A stretch of DNA of 64,000 nt from Ophiocordyceps camponoti-saundersi (nom. inval.) (lineage: Eukaryota; Ascomycota; Sordariomycetes; Hypocreales; Ophiocordycipitaceae): the NCBI GenBank assembly GCA_003339415.1, contig PDHQ01000020.1, forward strand, positions 224,141-288,140. Direction: 5' to 3'. The notes under the pieces were generated by a model. That model saw only the letters and a program-made list of their open reading frames with translations. It was not told the origin of the DNA and did no database searches. Of this stretch, positions 1 through 11,925 are shown in pieces. The position numbers and the translations under genes were made by a program. Every line of letters starts with the position of its first letter. The first letter of the stretch is position 1.

Positions 1-1463
1 TGTCTGTATGTATGTATGTATGTATATATGTACGTATGCATGTGGCAACTGCACCTACATACACACACACATACATAGGTATGGAGGTATGTATGAGCGT
101 GTTTCATGCCCGTCCGCAATCTCATCGTCGAGCCGATACGGAGAATCACTCGGCACCCGGAGTCTTTGAGCTGATGATGCAAGACTCTCTTAATCCAATG
201 TCAAACAAGGGGCAGGGAAACCAAAACAAGTGACTTGCCAGCCACGAGTAAGCGAAGGTGCCTCGAAATAGAGCCCAAGCCTCCCCGTACGGCCGAGACC
301 GGGCAATCCTTGCTGGTCTGGGAAGCACGTCATCCACAGAAGAGGGAACAGGCAAGCTTGATAGCACTACTTTAATCAATCACAGGCACCGACCGACCCA
401 TCTACCATAGTAGCACACCTGTCGACCTGCAGAGACCGTCACGATCGCTGCCGCCGTTGGTGCCCTCGCCGTCACGGCTGCCGGTGCCGGTGCCGGTGCC
501 GTCGCTACCCTCGCCGTCGCGGCTGCCGCTGCCGCTGCCGCTGCCGCCCTCGCAGATAGTGGCGATGGCTTTAAATAGTAGGTATATACATATATATCCA
601 CTGTATATAAGCAGGTCGGCGAAGACGACGCGTTAGGGTAGGGCGGTGGTGGTGCTCCTACTTGTTGTACGGCCTACCCTATAGACTTCCCTTAGTTAGT
701 CAGCGCTGCCGGGCCTTTTCCTTAGGGCCTGGCCTAGCCACACAGACCTAGCAGAGTCATAGTCGTCACATCAGGAATATCACCACCTTCTCATCAGTGT
801 TGCCTTCGTTCTACATAGGTATGTATGTGTGATACTACCTGAATTTGCTATAACGACTACCTACTTAAAGACTACTCCGATACGTCTTTACCGGGCCCGG
901 CGAATAAAAATTCCGACGAATTTGGATATGTACTTGCTATGAAAATGTGGATGCTTCTTAAAAGAGGCCATGGGGGATATGGATATGGTCTCTGGCCCAG
1001 TAAGGGGAACATTGTCACGGGGTGGAGACGCGGTAAAGGTCATGAGCGGATAACTGCGCTTCGGGCGTTGTCTTGTCATATTCCGTCCTCCTGCCCGCAG
1101 TTTAGAGTACATGGACGGGTCTGCCCGAGATAGTAGTCAAGGCAAGGAAAAGAAGAGGAACAAGAAAGGAAGAAAGCAACAAGTAAAAGATGCCGTCTGT
1201 AGTTTCAAGACGCGGAGAGAGAGAGAGAGCCTGTACACACAGACACACTCACACAGACACACACAGAGATATACATATATAGATGTGTGTGTCTCTAATG
1301 GTCTCCATGACAGCATCGTGTCATTTCACTCGTGTCGACGAAACTTGCTTCACTCATGTCGAGAAAAAAGACTTGTCCCCCCTTGTGTAACTAAGCTTGG
1401 CCCAAAGCGGAAGGACCTTTGTACGTATGAGAGACTGAGTGGCATGTTGGCTTCATCCTTATT
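1..1463. other. Intergenic, microsatellite-bearing
   Basis: No gene that I can support. It holds a TGTA/TATG tetranucleotide microsatellite at the left edge (about 1-45), a GCCGGT/GCCGCT-type repeat at about 470-550 that creates spurious Ala-rich reading frames, and short GA and CA runs at 1215-1265. Small ORFs here have no family resemblance. Confidence 0.6.
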
Positions 1464-2654
1464 TCACCACACGTCTTCGGTTCTCTTGACCATCTCGGTA
1501 GTGGGAGTCTTGGGCATCATCTTCTTCATCCGCTTCCGATCTTCCTTGGTGACCAGGGATGGCGTGATGGGCATGCAGGGCGTGTAAGGCTGGTAGGGAG
1601 AATACGGAACCGTGGCCGACAGAGGGCTGCGCCCGCTCATCGGACCCTCGGGTTCTTTCCTCTCCAACACCGTCTGGATCGTGGTTGACGAGCTCGCGCC
1701 CAGCTTTCCCGGATCGTAGGCTCTCAGCGGCAACAGTCCGCCCTCGTTGACCGCACTGGGCCGACGAACGGTGCCAAGCGTCGGCACCGGCGCCATCCGG
1801 GGGAAGCCGGCGCCGGGCTTCGGCGACCTCGGAAGTCCTACCTTGGGAGGCGAACGACGGTCTGGCGAGTTGAGGTAGGCGTTCAGGTGCTCATCGATGC
1901 TCGGGATGGTCCGAGGAGAGATCTCGGGAGTCAGCGGTGGTGATTGGTGGCGGCCCGTCCTCGGCGGACTGCGGTGTGACGGCTGAGAGTCGGCCGAAGA
2001 GCCGTATGAACTGGGCGACACCGGACTGAGCGGGCGAGAGTACTGAGCCGGATAGGGAGAAGGATGGGGCGACATGATGGGAGACGAGATGTTGATGCCC
2101 TTGATGTTCTTCTTCCTCGGCGTGCGGATGGCGTCGAGGAAGCCCTGAGTCTTGGACTTGGGCTTCTGGTCCAGAGACAGGTGGCTCGGTCTCGGTGACT
2201 TTGCCGAGGGGCTCGGAACAAAGTCTTGGCCCTCGATCCTGGCGGCTTCATGCTCCATGGCATGTTTATACATGTCCTCGAGCTGTTGTTGGGCCATTTC
2301 GATGTTGTCGTCGTCGTCGTAGTCGTCGGCGTAGTCGATCCGGGCGACAGGACTGGCGGCCTGAATGGGAGGGCCAAAGTCTTGCCTGACGGGCGAAGGA
2401 TACGAGAAGTTGGGAACGGCCGTACACCTGGTAGGGCTGGGAAAATTATGATAAGGAGCGTAGTTTATGGTCGGGGGGAATTCCGCCGTCAAGTGTTGAC
2501 GTCGCTTGCTGGCCAGAGCAAGGAGAGTGACGGCGACGAAGACGAGGGAGATGCCGTAGGCTGCGAAGATGGCGCCAATCGCGACGGGCAGTTGGTCCGA
2601 GCTACTGGTCCTCGGCGAGATGTTATCAGTCGGCGGACGAGCATCAAACGGCAT
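1464..2654 (-). CDS. Conserved fungal single-pass membrane protein
   Basis: One exon, 396 aa. I start it at the internal ATG at 2654 (MPFDARPP...), because related Pezizomycotina proteins begin this way; the frame runs 20 codons further upstream only from a non-ATG codon. Residues about 24-48 form one hydrophobic segment (VAIGAIFAAYG, LVFVAVTLLALA) followed at once by basic KRRQ, so the long remainder is probably cytosolic. The tail is Pro/Ser-rich and disordered, with a short acidic patch (DDYDDDD), a helical QQQLEDMYKHAMEHEAA stretch and a conserved C-terminus (SPYQPYTP, then ITPSLVTKEDRKRMKKM). SP-rich sites suggest phosphorylation (inference). The family is recognised from memory as conserved but uncharacterised; no function is assigned. 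Confidence 0.8.
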   Translation of the reverse strand: MPFDARPPTDNISPRTSSSDQLPVAIGAIFAAYGISLVFVAVTLLALASKRRQHLTAEFPPTINYAPYHNFPSPTRCTAVPNFSYPSPVRQDFGPPIQAASPVARIDYADDYDDDDNIEMAQQQLEDMYKHAMEHEAARIEGQDFVPSPSAKSPRPSHLSLDQKPKSKTQGFLDAIRTPRKKNIKGINISSPIMSPHPSPYPAQYSRPLSPVSPSSYGSSADSQPSHRSPPRTGRHQSPPLTPEISPRTIPSIDEHLNAYLNSPDRRSPPKVGLPRSPKPGAGFPRMAPVPTLGTVRRPSAVNEGGLLPLRAYDPGKLGASSSTTIQTVLERKEPEGPMSGRSPLSATVPYSPYQPYTPCMPITPSLVTKEDRKRMKKMMPKTPTTEMVKRTEDVW

Positions 2655-3792
2655 CGCGGGAGGGGGGACTTTTGAAGTAAAAGCCGAGAGCAAGTGAGTG
2701 TGTATGTACGACAACCTCCTCTCTGAAGAAGGGGTCGAAACGCGGAGACGGGAAAGATGAGACGAGGCAGATCATCTCAAGTTTAAGTAAACTGTGACTC
2801 GTGTGACGAGTAAGCGCCCATGACCAAGGTAGATGTCATCTATTGGCTGTTCAATAGGCGCCCGGGGGGCTCAGGGGATTACTAGGCAGATTACATACTA
2901 CGGGGATCAAGGGTGGCGGGCAGTTTTGTTCAAACCCACCGCACCGGTGTGAGGGGGGAGCGGGAGCCCCGCAGAAGAGGCGTTGGGTCTCCTCTTAGAG
3001 GCTGAAAGCATCAGGGGGGGTGACAGGCGTCATGATAGGCTGACAGCTCCTGACAGGGGGTGTTAGCCGGGGTTCCGCGGAGAGAGAAAGTCGTCCTTAC
3101 ACACAAGATACGCTTCAGGTTGGAAGGGAAGAAAAAAAAGTCCAGACGATTTCTGAGGTTTTAGCTCCTCGGCAGCCTTCAAATCCGACCTGCTTTTACT
3201 CCGTAGTTTGTTGGTTGGTGCTTCATCCAAGGGAAAAAGGGAAACGGCATTGAAAGGATGAACGAACGGAATCATGCGAACGGTTTTCCTTCTTTATCTC
3301 TTCTTCTTTGTTCCTTTTTTTTCGAAACTCAATAAACCTCGTTAAATTGTATGTACGGATAATAAGTTTAGACTCGCTCACTCCCTGTCTTGCCTTGGAG
3401 GTGAACCGTCGACGTTGCAACGCACGGACTGGAAACAATGACTCGCTCGTTGTCGGACGAGTTGAACAGCCGCCGTCTTTCCTTTGTTGCACACTAACTG
3501 AATAGAATGACATGCGCATCTCTGACCGTGGTGGACCCTTGCTCTTCAATTCACTGGAGTCGTGCATGCTAGTTCCGCCGGTAGCAAAAAGGGGGGAAGG
3601 GTGATTTCCTCGTCACCTCCATAGTCACCGACGGTGAAACCGCAGAGTTGCTATCCGTATCCGTATTGCACATGCTGCTACTCTGTAGACGACGTCGTGA
3701 ATAACAGCCTCCAGTATCATCACTGTTCGTAGCTCATTCATTACCAACTAAATACTATCCATCATCGTCATCTCCCTCCCTCTCTCTCTCTC
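2655..3792. other. Intergenic region
   Basis: About 1.1 kb between two minus-strand genes. No coding signal recognised. It carries the octamer TACGGATA at 3354 and two overlapping reverse-complement copies at 3652 and 3658, a C/T-rich run at 3775-3795, and G-rich stretches near 2940-3060. Confidence 0.5.
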
Positions 3793-5933
3793 TCAATCAC
3801 ATTCAACCGCCGGGATAACAATGTGACTCGCAAACTCTCCACCAACATGAAGCTGATGCATCCCCTTATTCGCATTCGGCATCTTGCCCCTCAATAGAGG
3901 AAACTCCGCCAATACCATGGGATGCCCAGAAACCTTCAAGGCCAACATCTCACCCGCCTCGAACCTGATACTCGTTTGCCAAAGCCCGATATCGAGACAG
4001 ACGACCTCGCCGGCCTTCACCGGCACTTTTTTCGTGTGGTCGTGCTCGGGATACCACGGGTCGCTGAGCTCAGGATCGATGGTCCGATGGCTGGCACGGA
4101 GGCAGCCCGTCGGCCCCAGGTAGACGAGAGGGTTGATGGACTCGATCGGAGTGGGCATGTTGACCTTTTTGCGATCCTCTGCTGGGATGTTGTAGTTCTG
4201 CAGGATCTCGCCCGTGGCCGAGGCTTTCCGCAGTTGCACGTGCACGTCCATGTCGGACGCGTCGGATGATTCGGGGAGGGAGAGGTGTAGGATGGCGCGC
4301 GAGCAGCCCGTCAGCGTAAACGGTTCGGTAAAGGTGTGGGTGAAGATGAGCTCTCCACCGTCCTTGTCGACCTGCTGGAAGGGCTCGTCGGAGCGATACT
4401 CCAGCGTTGCCGATGTTGGAGATTGCTGCTCTGAGAGCTTCTTGTCTGGCGTGAGATAGAGCTTCAAATACTTGGTTTCCGGGATGGGCCAGTCCGAGAA
4501 CGGGATATTGACAAGCGGTTCCTTTGATGATGATGAGGTTTCAGCATCACTTCACGATCTGACATGGCTTCGGGAACCATCATTACCTTGTTAAACCGCA
4601 GCGTAGAAACCCTCGCTTTCGGAGTGTCTTCCCAGCCATTGTCCTCTCCCTTGGTATAACAGTCGAAGAACTTTTGAAGATCATCGTTGGTCGACTCCTG
4701 ATACAGGTCGTGCCATTCCTGAGTTGGGTGGACGCGCAGCCTAGGTGGTCAAGGGGTTATCAACGTGTCATGGAGCTTTGCTATCTCACTGGGGGGGGAA
4801 GACGAACCATTTCTTGTCGTGGGGGATTTCGACGAAGCCTCTGAATGACCCAAACGTGTGCAAGAATGTCGAATAGCTGGCCAGACAATAGGCCGGGACT
4901 TCAATCTGCTCAATCTTGGCGCGCTTATCCTCCCAGTAGCTGTTCATCAGGGGGTACTTGGTGACCATTTTGACGACGTCCTCCTGACGATGTCGCCCTG
5001 AAGATCATCTCCGTAAGTCCAACTGACTCATTCAGGGGGCGAGAGCATCAGCAAACCGGCTTACCATTCAACTTATCCGCCAGCATGCCCCAGAATGGCG
5101 TCTGGGGAATGCCTCCTCTCACGATAATCTCTCGATAGATGTCGCTGGCTCCTTCAAGAGGAGCTATGCAAGCCAAGTGAGGAGGCCGCTCGGCAGCAAT
5201 AAACCATTGAATGATTCCGAGCCACGAGTTACCGACGAGAGCAACCTTGCCATTACACCAGTCCATTTTCCCTATGCTTTCGATGACGTCGTAACCGTCT
5301 TTTCCTTCAGGCGTCCCAAAGTGGCTGTATCAGAAAACCGCTGTCAGAGAAACATCCAATCTCCTTCTGAAGCTTCATCCGGGACAAGTGGATAGCGGGT
5401 TTGACACGTACTAGATGTCTCCGTCCGAATCATTGACTCCCCTCGCATCTGGGTTGACAATGGCATAGCCCCGCGCCGTCCATTCAGCCGGGTCCGGGGC
5501 TTCGAACTTTTGAAAGCCGGAGAGACGATCCTGAGGAATGCCGGATCGGCCGGGAACCATTTCCAGAGCGTTGAATCCTGTACAGATGTATATCGTGAGT
5601 CATGTATCTCTTCACCTGTCAGGGCTTCATCATCGTCATCGTCATCTCTGTCGACGTATGTATACCTTCTGTTTTCCCATACGGACTCCACGCAACCAAG
5701 GCCGGCACCTTGTCGACTCCCTTGGGACGGAAAATGTCCGTGAAGATGCGACAGCCGTCTCGGAGACGAATTTCCAAGTCTTTCTCCCAGATGGTGTCCG
5801 CCTGGAAAGCGGCAAACTCCGGAGACCGCTTATAGCCCGCCGGCAATTCCTTGATTTCATGATGAGGGGGCTTGTAATGAGCCAGTTTCGCGGGGTCTTG
5901 CACATCGCGCCAGAGGGTGTTCTTGTGATCCAT
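3793..5933 (-). CDS. CocE/NonD-family (X-Pro dipeptidyl-peptidase-type) alpha/beta hydrolase
   Basis: Six exons on the minus strand: 5933-5666, 5577-5412, 5324-5065, 4997-4808, 4740-4587, 4521-3793, giving 588 aa. Introns are 67-88 bp, and phases join cleanly at each junction. The N-terminal half is an alpha/beta-hydrolase: the nucleophile elbow reads GNSWLG with Ser near residue 178, followed by APLEGASD. A WLRVHPTQEW segment is typical of the family. The C-terminal 240 residues match the X-Pro peptidase C-terminal jelly-roll domain (LHLSLPE, then GPTGCLRASHR). Known relatives are soluble esterases/peptidases; the substrate here cannot be read from sequence. No signal peptide, so probably cytosolic. 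The fourth intron has two in-frame donors (GTTCGT or GTGAGA, 18 nt apart), so six residues are uncertain. It diverges from the DUF3500 gene over 608 bp. Confidence 0.85.
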
Positions 5934-6541
5934 GATGGTGAGAATTTTGCTTGATTACTTGGAGAAACAAGAGAGTCAGAGAGATAATCTCGAGTGTCTG
6001 GATAAGTTCAGTAGAACATCAAACAGGAACTGCTCAGAACACCCCATATATATATATATATCTTGTCTGAATAACTACCCATCTAATCCACGGTTCAAGA
6101 CGGCTGTAGACGGGTGTAACTCCCACGGACGATCATGCTCATGTTTAGACCGTTTCGGATCGACCACCTTTCAGCCCCCCCCTCGGTGACAAGAAGACGG
6201 AGAGTCGGACTCAGACAAGGCCGAATCTGTCAAGGGAGGTTGGCCAGGGTGGCAATGCATGTGTTATTAATGTTCAGTGTGCTTTCTCATCACCGTGAAC
6301 GTTGCAACCGATGATGCACGGGGTTTGCCGGCCGTGCCGAACTCTGTGCCGAACCTTGAGCGCCACGACGACAAGGGAGGGGGGTAAGGTTAGGTAGCAT
6401 AAAGTTGGCGTGCATCATCATCAACATCGTCATCATCAGTCTTTCAACATCTGGAATAAGCCCGTCGTAGGGACTGGCTCTAGAACTCCCGTAGCCGTCT
6501 TCTTCCGCCGTCAATCTACCTGGCCATCAACCCCATCAATC
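5934..6541. promoter_or_regulatory. Shared divergent intergenic region
   Basis: 608 bp separating the CocE-type hydrolase (minus) and the DUF3500 gene (plus), so it must contain both promoters if the starts are right. Visible features are an AT run (ATATATATATAT) near 6047-6060 and a CATCATCA trinucleotide run at 6410-6435 just before the plus-strand start. No specific operator identified. Confidence 0.4.
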
Positions 6542-7897
6542 ATGTCTAATGACTCCTTCAGGGCTCATCTGCCCGACCTCAGGGCTGAGAGGTTCGTCCA
6601 GATGCAGAAACAGGATGCTCACCAGTACGCGGCATCTTTTCTGCAGACGGGGCATCCACCACAGCTCTACGCCCTCTATCAGCACTGGCGCAAGCTTCTC
6701 GCCGAGCCCTTCAAGGGTATCACCAACGACGGTGGGTTCTTTTACATACATACTGCTTCGTTGCTCGGCTGCAAGGGAGGACCAGACGACTGACTGACAC
6801 CCGTGGCAGGCAACCTTCGACATGGCCTATTCACCCTCGATGATGAGGGCGTCCCCATTGATGACATCGTAGCTGCGGCGCGGACGGTCCTCGACAAGAT
6901 GGACCCCGACCAGCGTAAACGTTCCTTATATCACATCGACTCTTGCGAGTGGCGAACCTGGTCAAACCCCGAATTCCTCCTCAGCGACAAGGGCATCCGA
7001 CTCGATGAAGTATCCGAGGAGCTGCGCGAGGCCGTCATGGCAGTCTTACGCGCCACCTTGTCTCCCGAGGGCTACGCGCAGGCCGTAGGCGCGATGCGCA
7101 TCAACGGCTTCCTCGGCGCCATGGTTTCCGCGCCGGCGGTCATGAACGAATTCTCCTACAACTTCGTCCTTTTCGGACCCGAGCCTTCGACGGAAGCACC
7201 ATGGGGCTTCACCCTGTACGGTCACCACCTGTCCATCAACGCCTTCTTTTACCGCCGTCAGCTGGTCCTCACGCCGTCCTTTTTCGGCGCCGAGCCCAAC
7301 CTCATCGACGCCGGACCGCACGCCGGTACGAGGATCCTGGCCGACAAGGAGGCGGCCGGGCTGGCGCTGATGCAGAGGCTGTCGCCCGAGATGGCCGCCC
7401 GCGCTCGCGTCTACGACCTGCTGCGGGATCCGGCCATGGCGCCGGGTCGGTGGAACCCGGATGATCAGCGGCATCTATGCGGCGCATATCGGGACAATCG
7501 TCTCGTGCCGTACGAGGGAGTGCGGCTGTCGGACCTTGGCGAGGAGCAGCAGGAGCTGGCGGCCGCCATCATCGAAAGCCATCTTATCTATCTCCCGGAA
7601 GGGTCACGACGACGATGGATGGCCGCCGCCAGAGCCTGGTTCCACGAGAGCTTTTTCTGCTGGATCGGAGGTTCGGGAGACGGCGACGCCTTCTATTATC
7701 GCGTCCAGAGCCCCGTTATCATCGTCGAGTTTGATCACCATTCCGGCATCTTCCTCACTAATAGCGAGCCGGCTAGGTTCCATATCCACAGCATTGTCCG
7801 CATGCCTAACGGGGGTGACTACGGTATGGCGTTGCGGCAGCTGATTCCGGGAGGTTGCGAAGACTTTGTGTGGGAGCCGGCGGAGGGTGAGGAATGA
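6542..7897 (+). CDS. DUF3500 family protein
   Basis: Two exons, 6542-6731 and 6810-7897, 425 aa; the 78-bp intron (GTGGGT...GGCAG) is phase 1. The protein matches the DUF3500 family by memory of its signature: a GFLGAMVSAPAVMNEF block, WGFTLYGHHLSIN, FFGAEPN, an AGTRIL segment, FYYRVQSPVIIVEFDH and a C-terminal HSIVRMPNGGDYG. Conserved His residues (GHH, FDHH, HIH) suggest metal binding or catalysis, but the family has no established activity, so that is inference. No signal peptide or membrane segment. The ATG at 6542 was chosen because MSNDSFRAHL starts an amphipathic family-like N-terminus and the upstream frame is low complexity. Confidence 0.85.
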
Positions 7898-8173
7898 TGG
7901 TTAGTTGATGATGGATGGATGGATAGGTAGTTGTTTGGGAGTTGTTAATACATACACATATTCACACACATTGGCATGGCTCGGTGCTGTGCCTAGCCAG
8001 CTGCATCTGCATGCACTGATACGTGTCAAACAAAAGGCCAATCACTGTATTTACTTTATATTAAACATGCATAGAGTTGTGATGATAGATGATACGCACA
8101 ACTCACTCCTTCTATGTATATACACACTCACGGCTTCTATACCCCAGATTGATATCGTTTCCTCACCTCTAGT

Positions 8174-8646
8174 CTACGCATCTAGCAGGGGAGGAATCTT
8201 CTCAGCGAGATACTCAACAATCGCTTCTTCTCCTCTCTCAACCCGTAAGCCGGACGGGATTGCATGCGTCTTGATATCCGGGACGATAGACCGAGCCAGA
8301 TCTTGAATCCTCTTTGCTTCCTCCGCAGACCACATCGATGCCGAGAACTATGTATGTCCTCTAGTTAGCGAATACATGTCTGTAGCGTACTCCCCTTTCA
8401 GCCAACACGCACCAAGACATTCGGCCGGTACTGAGTAACCTTGGGGACTACTTGATCGATATCTACGACGGCATCGTCAGATGGTGAAGATTCGCTTCAT
8501 CTCTTGTACTCACTGTCGCAGTTACCAACATGCGTAATGTCATATCTGTCCTCTAGGACGTGAATCAAGCGGCCGACAAGTCTCTTTGCTCGTTCCGGTG
8601 CAGTGTTGACCGTTAGCAGGGTAAAGGGCCCTTTGCGAGCGTCCAT
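8174..8646 (-). CDS. Small conserved hypothetical protein (118 aa)
   Basis: Three short exons on the minus strand: 8646-8514, 8462-8413, 8347-8174. No single frame is long enough to stand out. Spliced, they give 118 aa starting MDARKGPFTLLTVNTAPERA. Introns are 51 and 65 bp with GTGAGT/GTGCGT donors and TAG acceptors, and phases fit. The sequence alternates short beta strands and helices (FTLLTVNT, then KRLVGRLIHVL, then DVLF-like NVLFSASMWSAEEAKRI, then VPDIKTHAIPSGL), like a small Rossmann-type or receiver-like fold; that fold call is inference. I recall similar small conserved proteins in Sordariomycetes, all unnamed. It diverges from the phenol-hydroxylase-like gene. Confidence 0.7.
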
Positions 8647-9722
8647 GATGGAAGATTAGTCGTCAACGTTTGTTTCCCAGATGCTACTCTGTGTGATACT
8701 CGAGCAGAGTTGGAACAGAAAAGAAGCTTTGATGCCATCCATGGGCAGATCACGGCTCTTATATTTGTCAGTATCTGCTTTATAATATAGTGTTTGCCTT
8801 GCGTGCAGGACAGGACGTCGTTCAACTTTAGACTCGGAAACGACCCTACGTTTCATCGTCAATGGAGAAAGCCGGGTTGGACAGGTCTATCGAGGGCGAG
8901 TTGGCTATGCAGGGGCGTTCAAAGGCTGAGCCCCCCCTGATGTTACCTTGTTGGGTGGGTTGTCGTCCAAAAGGAGGACGCATGCGTTGCATACATACGA
9001 ACTACGAGGCTATATGTACGTATGTATGCATCGACAACTTGGTAAAGTCACGACGGCACAGCCAGGACGGGATTCGACTTTACAGAAGCAAACCATGGAC
9101 ACAACAGGGCAATACTTTGCATGCCTTTATGTAGGCAGGTCTGGATATGGATGTACGTGCTTCAATAGAAGCTTCTATAGACCATGTCCAAGGAGGGAGG
9201 CGGCACGTATGTATGTATGTCTTTGAGCTTACACAGCTACACATATACATACATGTCTGAACTATCAAATATGACAACTTGCTATAGGTCCTCACAGACG
9301 TGTCTATAGCAACCTCGGACCTCGGTCTCGGCGGTACCGGCGCCGCTCCGTCCGACCGTGAGTTATCTGTCGGAGCACAGGGAGTACAGGCCGGTAAAGT
9401 CAATGACGCCCTCCCCCTGATCTGGTGGTTAATGCGTTATATATGAAGTCTAAATAACTTGTCGGCTATCTATCTAACTGTCTTCCTTGTTGATGCTATA
9501 TCCATACATTCATTTTTTTCATCTTGATTAACTACGAGCATACTCCGTACATATGTATGTTTAACTTCCATGTACACCGTCGACTTGAACGTCGCGAGTT
9601 GCCTTGGTTTTGCCAAGCTGACATTAAGCAGTCCGAGCGAAAAGCAACTTTTCCGGGGCCTTAGAAAGGAAGACAAAAAGAAAGACGGTTCATCATTCAT
9701 CTCGACGATACACGCGAATAGA
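8647..9722. other. Intergenic region between divergent genes
   Basis: About 1.1 kb with no supported gene. It contains TATG/CATA microsatellite stretches (about 9000-9030, 9200-9260) and the motif TACTCCGTACAT near 9540. Promoters of the small protein (minus) and the monooxygenase (plus) must lie here. Confidence 0.45.
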
Positions 9723-11925
9723 ATGGAGTCTACTGCTTCCGCTCCCCACGGGGCTGAATTCCCTGTCCTGATTGTTGGTGGTGGACCAACGGGTTTATTC
9801 ACAGCATTTATGCTATCAAAATACGGAGGCACGTTGTATTCTTCCCAGACAACCAGAGACAATAGAGGGGGCAAAAAAAAGGCTCACGCATCAATCTTCA
9901 GTGAAATCTTTGCTCATTGAGAAATATTACGAGAGACTGGCTGCTCCCAAGGCTCATGCCCTGTGTCCCAGAACCTTGGAGATATGCAGACAAGTCGGGC
10001 TAGACACGAGGGAAATACGCAAGCTCGGGACTCGTCGCGATGATGCTCGTTGGGTCAATTTCGTGACGAACCTCGCCGGTGAGCGGATAGGCGTGCTGCC
10101 GTACGAGAGGATGGACACGGATATATTGGACTTTACGCCCGAGGTTTGTTCCCCCAGCCCTGAATGAGTTATCCACGCCGTATACTCACAACTGGGTAGA
10201 TGCTTCACAATGTTCCTCAGCCAACATTCGAAAAGCATATTGCGAACTTGCTAGAAGATGATCCAAACGTGGAGATTCAGAAGGGGGTTGCTTTTGTCTC
10301 TTGCAAACAAGTTCGTAACAGAGCCTACAACCTTGGACTTTGATCTGACGACTGACGTCCGCCTGCGAAAGGAGGGTGACGAGGTCGTCTCTGTCGTCGA
10401 AGAGCGCTTGACAAGGGCTCGCTGGGAGCTGAGGTCGAGGCACGTCATTGCTTGCGATGGAGCGCGAAGTCAGGTTCGCGAGTTTCTGAACCTTGAAAGC
10501 GAGGGAGACACCGGTTGTGAGTATCTGAGTCTTTATATGTCCCGTATCGTGTGTTATTTACATATGAACACAGACGAGACGATGATGACCATCCACTTCA
10601 GAGCAGACCTGCGGCCGGTAGTAGGTGACAGGGTCGGTATGCTGCATTGGGTGATGGACCCTGCCTGCTCTGGATTCATCATTGCCTATGATCTCGGCGG
10701 CAATCAAGTGTTGATCAGCAACTTCGATGTAAGTCAACTGAACAGGGAAAATCACTTTGCGGAAACTCACCAACACGGATATAGTCGGAGAAGCATCCCG
10801 CTGAGACGTGGGACGAGAAACACGCCCGCGCCACCGTCTTAGCTGCCATCGGCCGCGACATACCAGTCGATATTCTGAGTTACAGACCTTGGATCCTCAG
10901 CAGAAAGGTTTCTAAAGAGTACCAACATGGAAATGTCTTTCTGTAAGTCCAATTGACTCTTCAGCTCTTGACGAAACCACCTACTGAGTGTCACCACTAG
11001 CGTTGGAGACGCCGCCCACTCCTTTCCGCCCACTGGCGGTTTAGGCCTCAACTCTGGTCTCGCAGACGCTCATAACCTGGCATACAAAGTTGCCTTGGTC
11101 CATCGAGGCGTGGCAAACCCTTCTATTCTCGAGTCTTACCAGACTGATCGTCGACATATTGCTCTGGTCAATTCGAAGCAGAGCGTTAAGAATGGAAAGA
11201 AGATCTTTTCTTTCTTGAAAGCTCTCGGAACTGCTGGGATCGACGACGTTCAACTCGCTCGGGAAAACCTACAGAAGTCGATTCATGATCCTGAGAAGCA
11301 GGACCTGATTGCTAGAGAGGTAGAGGATCAGCGAGAGCATTTTGACAATGTGAGTTTCAACCTGTACCACCAACGGGATGATACTAAAAGCTACCAGCTC
11401 GGCATCCATCTAGGCTACATCTACGGCGACGACTCAATCCCAGCCAATGCCGCAGAGTTCACCCCCAAGTTCGTCGCAGGAATTCGGCTACCTCACGCCT
11501 GGATAAAATTCCCAACTCCCACAGCCGCGGAGGACCTACCACCGCCCATGGACCTATCCTACATCAAGGAGCTATCGAAAGAAGAAATCGAAGCTCGGCA
11601 GTTCTCGACCCTCGATCTTATTCCGTTCGACGCCTTCACCTTGATCGTTGCCTCGCGCGAGGCGTGGTATTCTCGGTTTCAGACCTTGAAGGAATCGCTG
11701 TCGACGAAGACTTCCATCGGGCTTCGACTGTGGGCTGCGGAAACGGACTTTGAGTTTCTTGATGAGAAGCAGCGTCTTTTCTTCGATGAGGACGCCGGCT
11801 TGGCGGATGGTGGCGGCTTGCTCGTTCGGCCGGATCAGCATATACTCGACTGCTTTGGGAGTCAGGCTACGGCAGAAGAGTTGGCTGCGTTGATTCAACA
11901 ACATCTGGGGCTCTTTGAGTCTTGA
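9723..11925 (+). CDS. FAD-dependent monooxygenase, phenol 2-monooxygenase-like
   Basis: Eight exons: 9723-9828, 9902-10143, 10200-10310, 10372-10516, 10574-10728, 10785-10942, 11001-11349, 11398-11925, giving 597 aa. The N-terminus has the FAD dinucleotide fold (PVLIVGGGPTG, residues about 17-26). The DG motif is CDGARSQVR near 181-189 and the second FAD motif is VGDAAHSFPPTGGLGLNSG near 307. The C-terminal third fits the thioredoxin-like phenol-hydroxylase dimerisation domain (DAFTLIVAS). Known members hydroxylate phenolic rings with NADPH and O2; the substrate here is unknown. Intron 1 begins with GC (GCACGT), because only that junction restores the family GGVKSLLIEK. Intron 7 is exactly 48 nt and in frame, so an unspliced model would wrongly add 16 residues. 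No neighbours suggest a secondary-metabolite cluster. Confidence 0.88.

Noticed and set aside
380..601. Ala-rich ORF
   Set aside because: Translation of a GCC-type repeat only.
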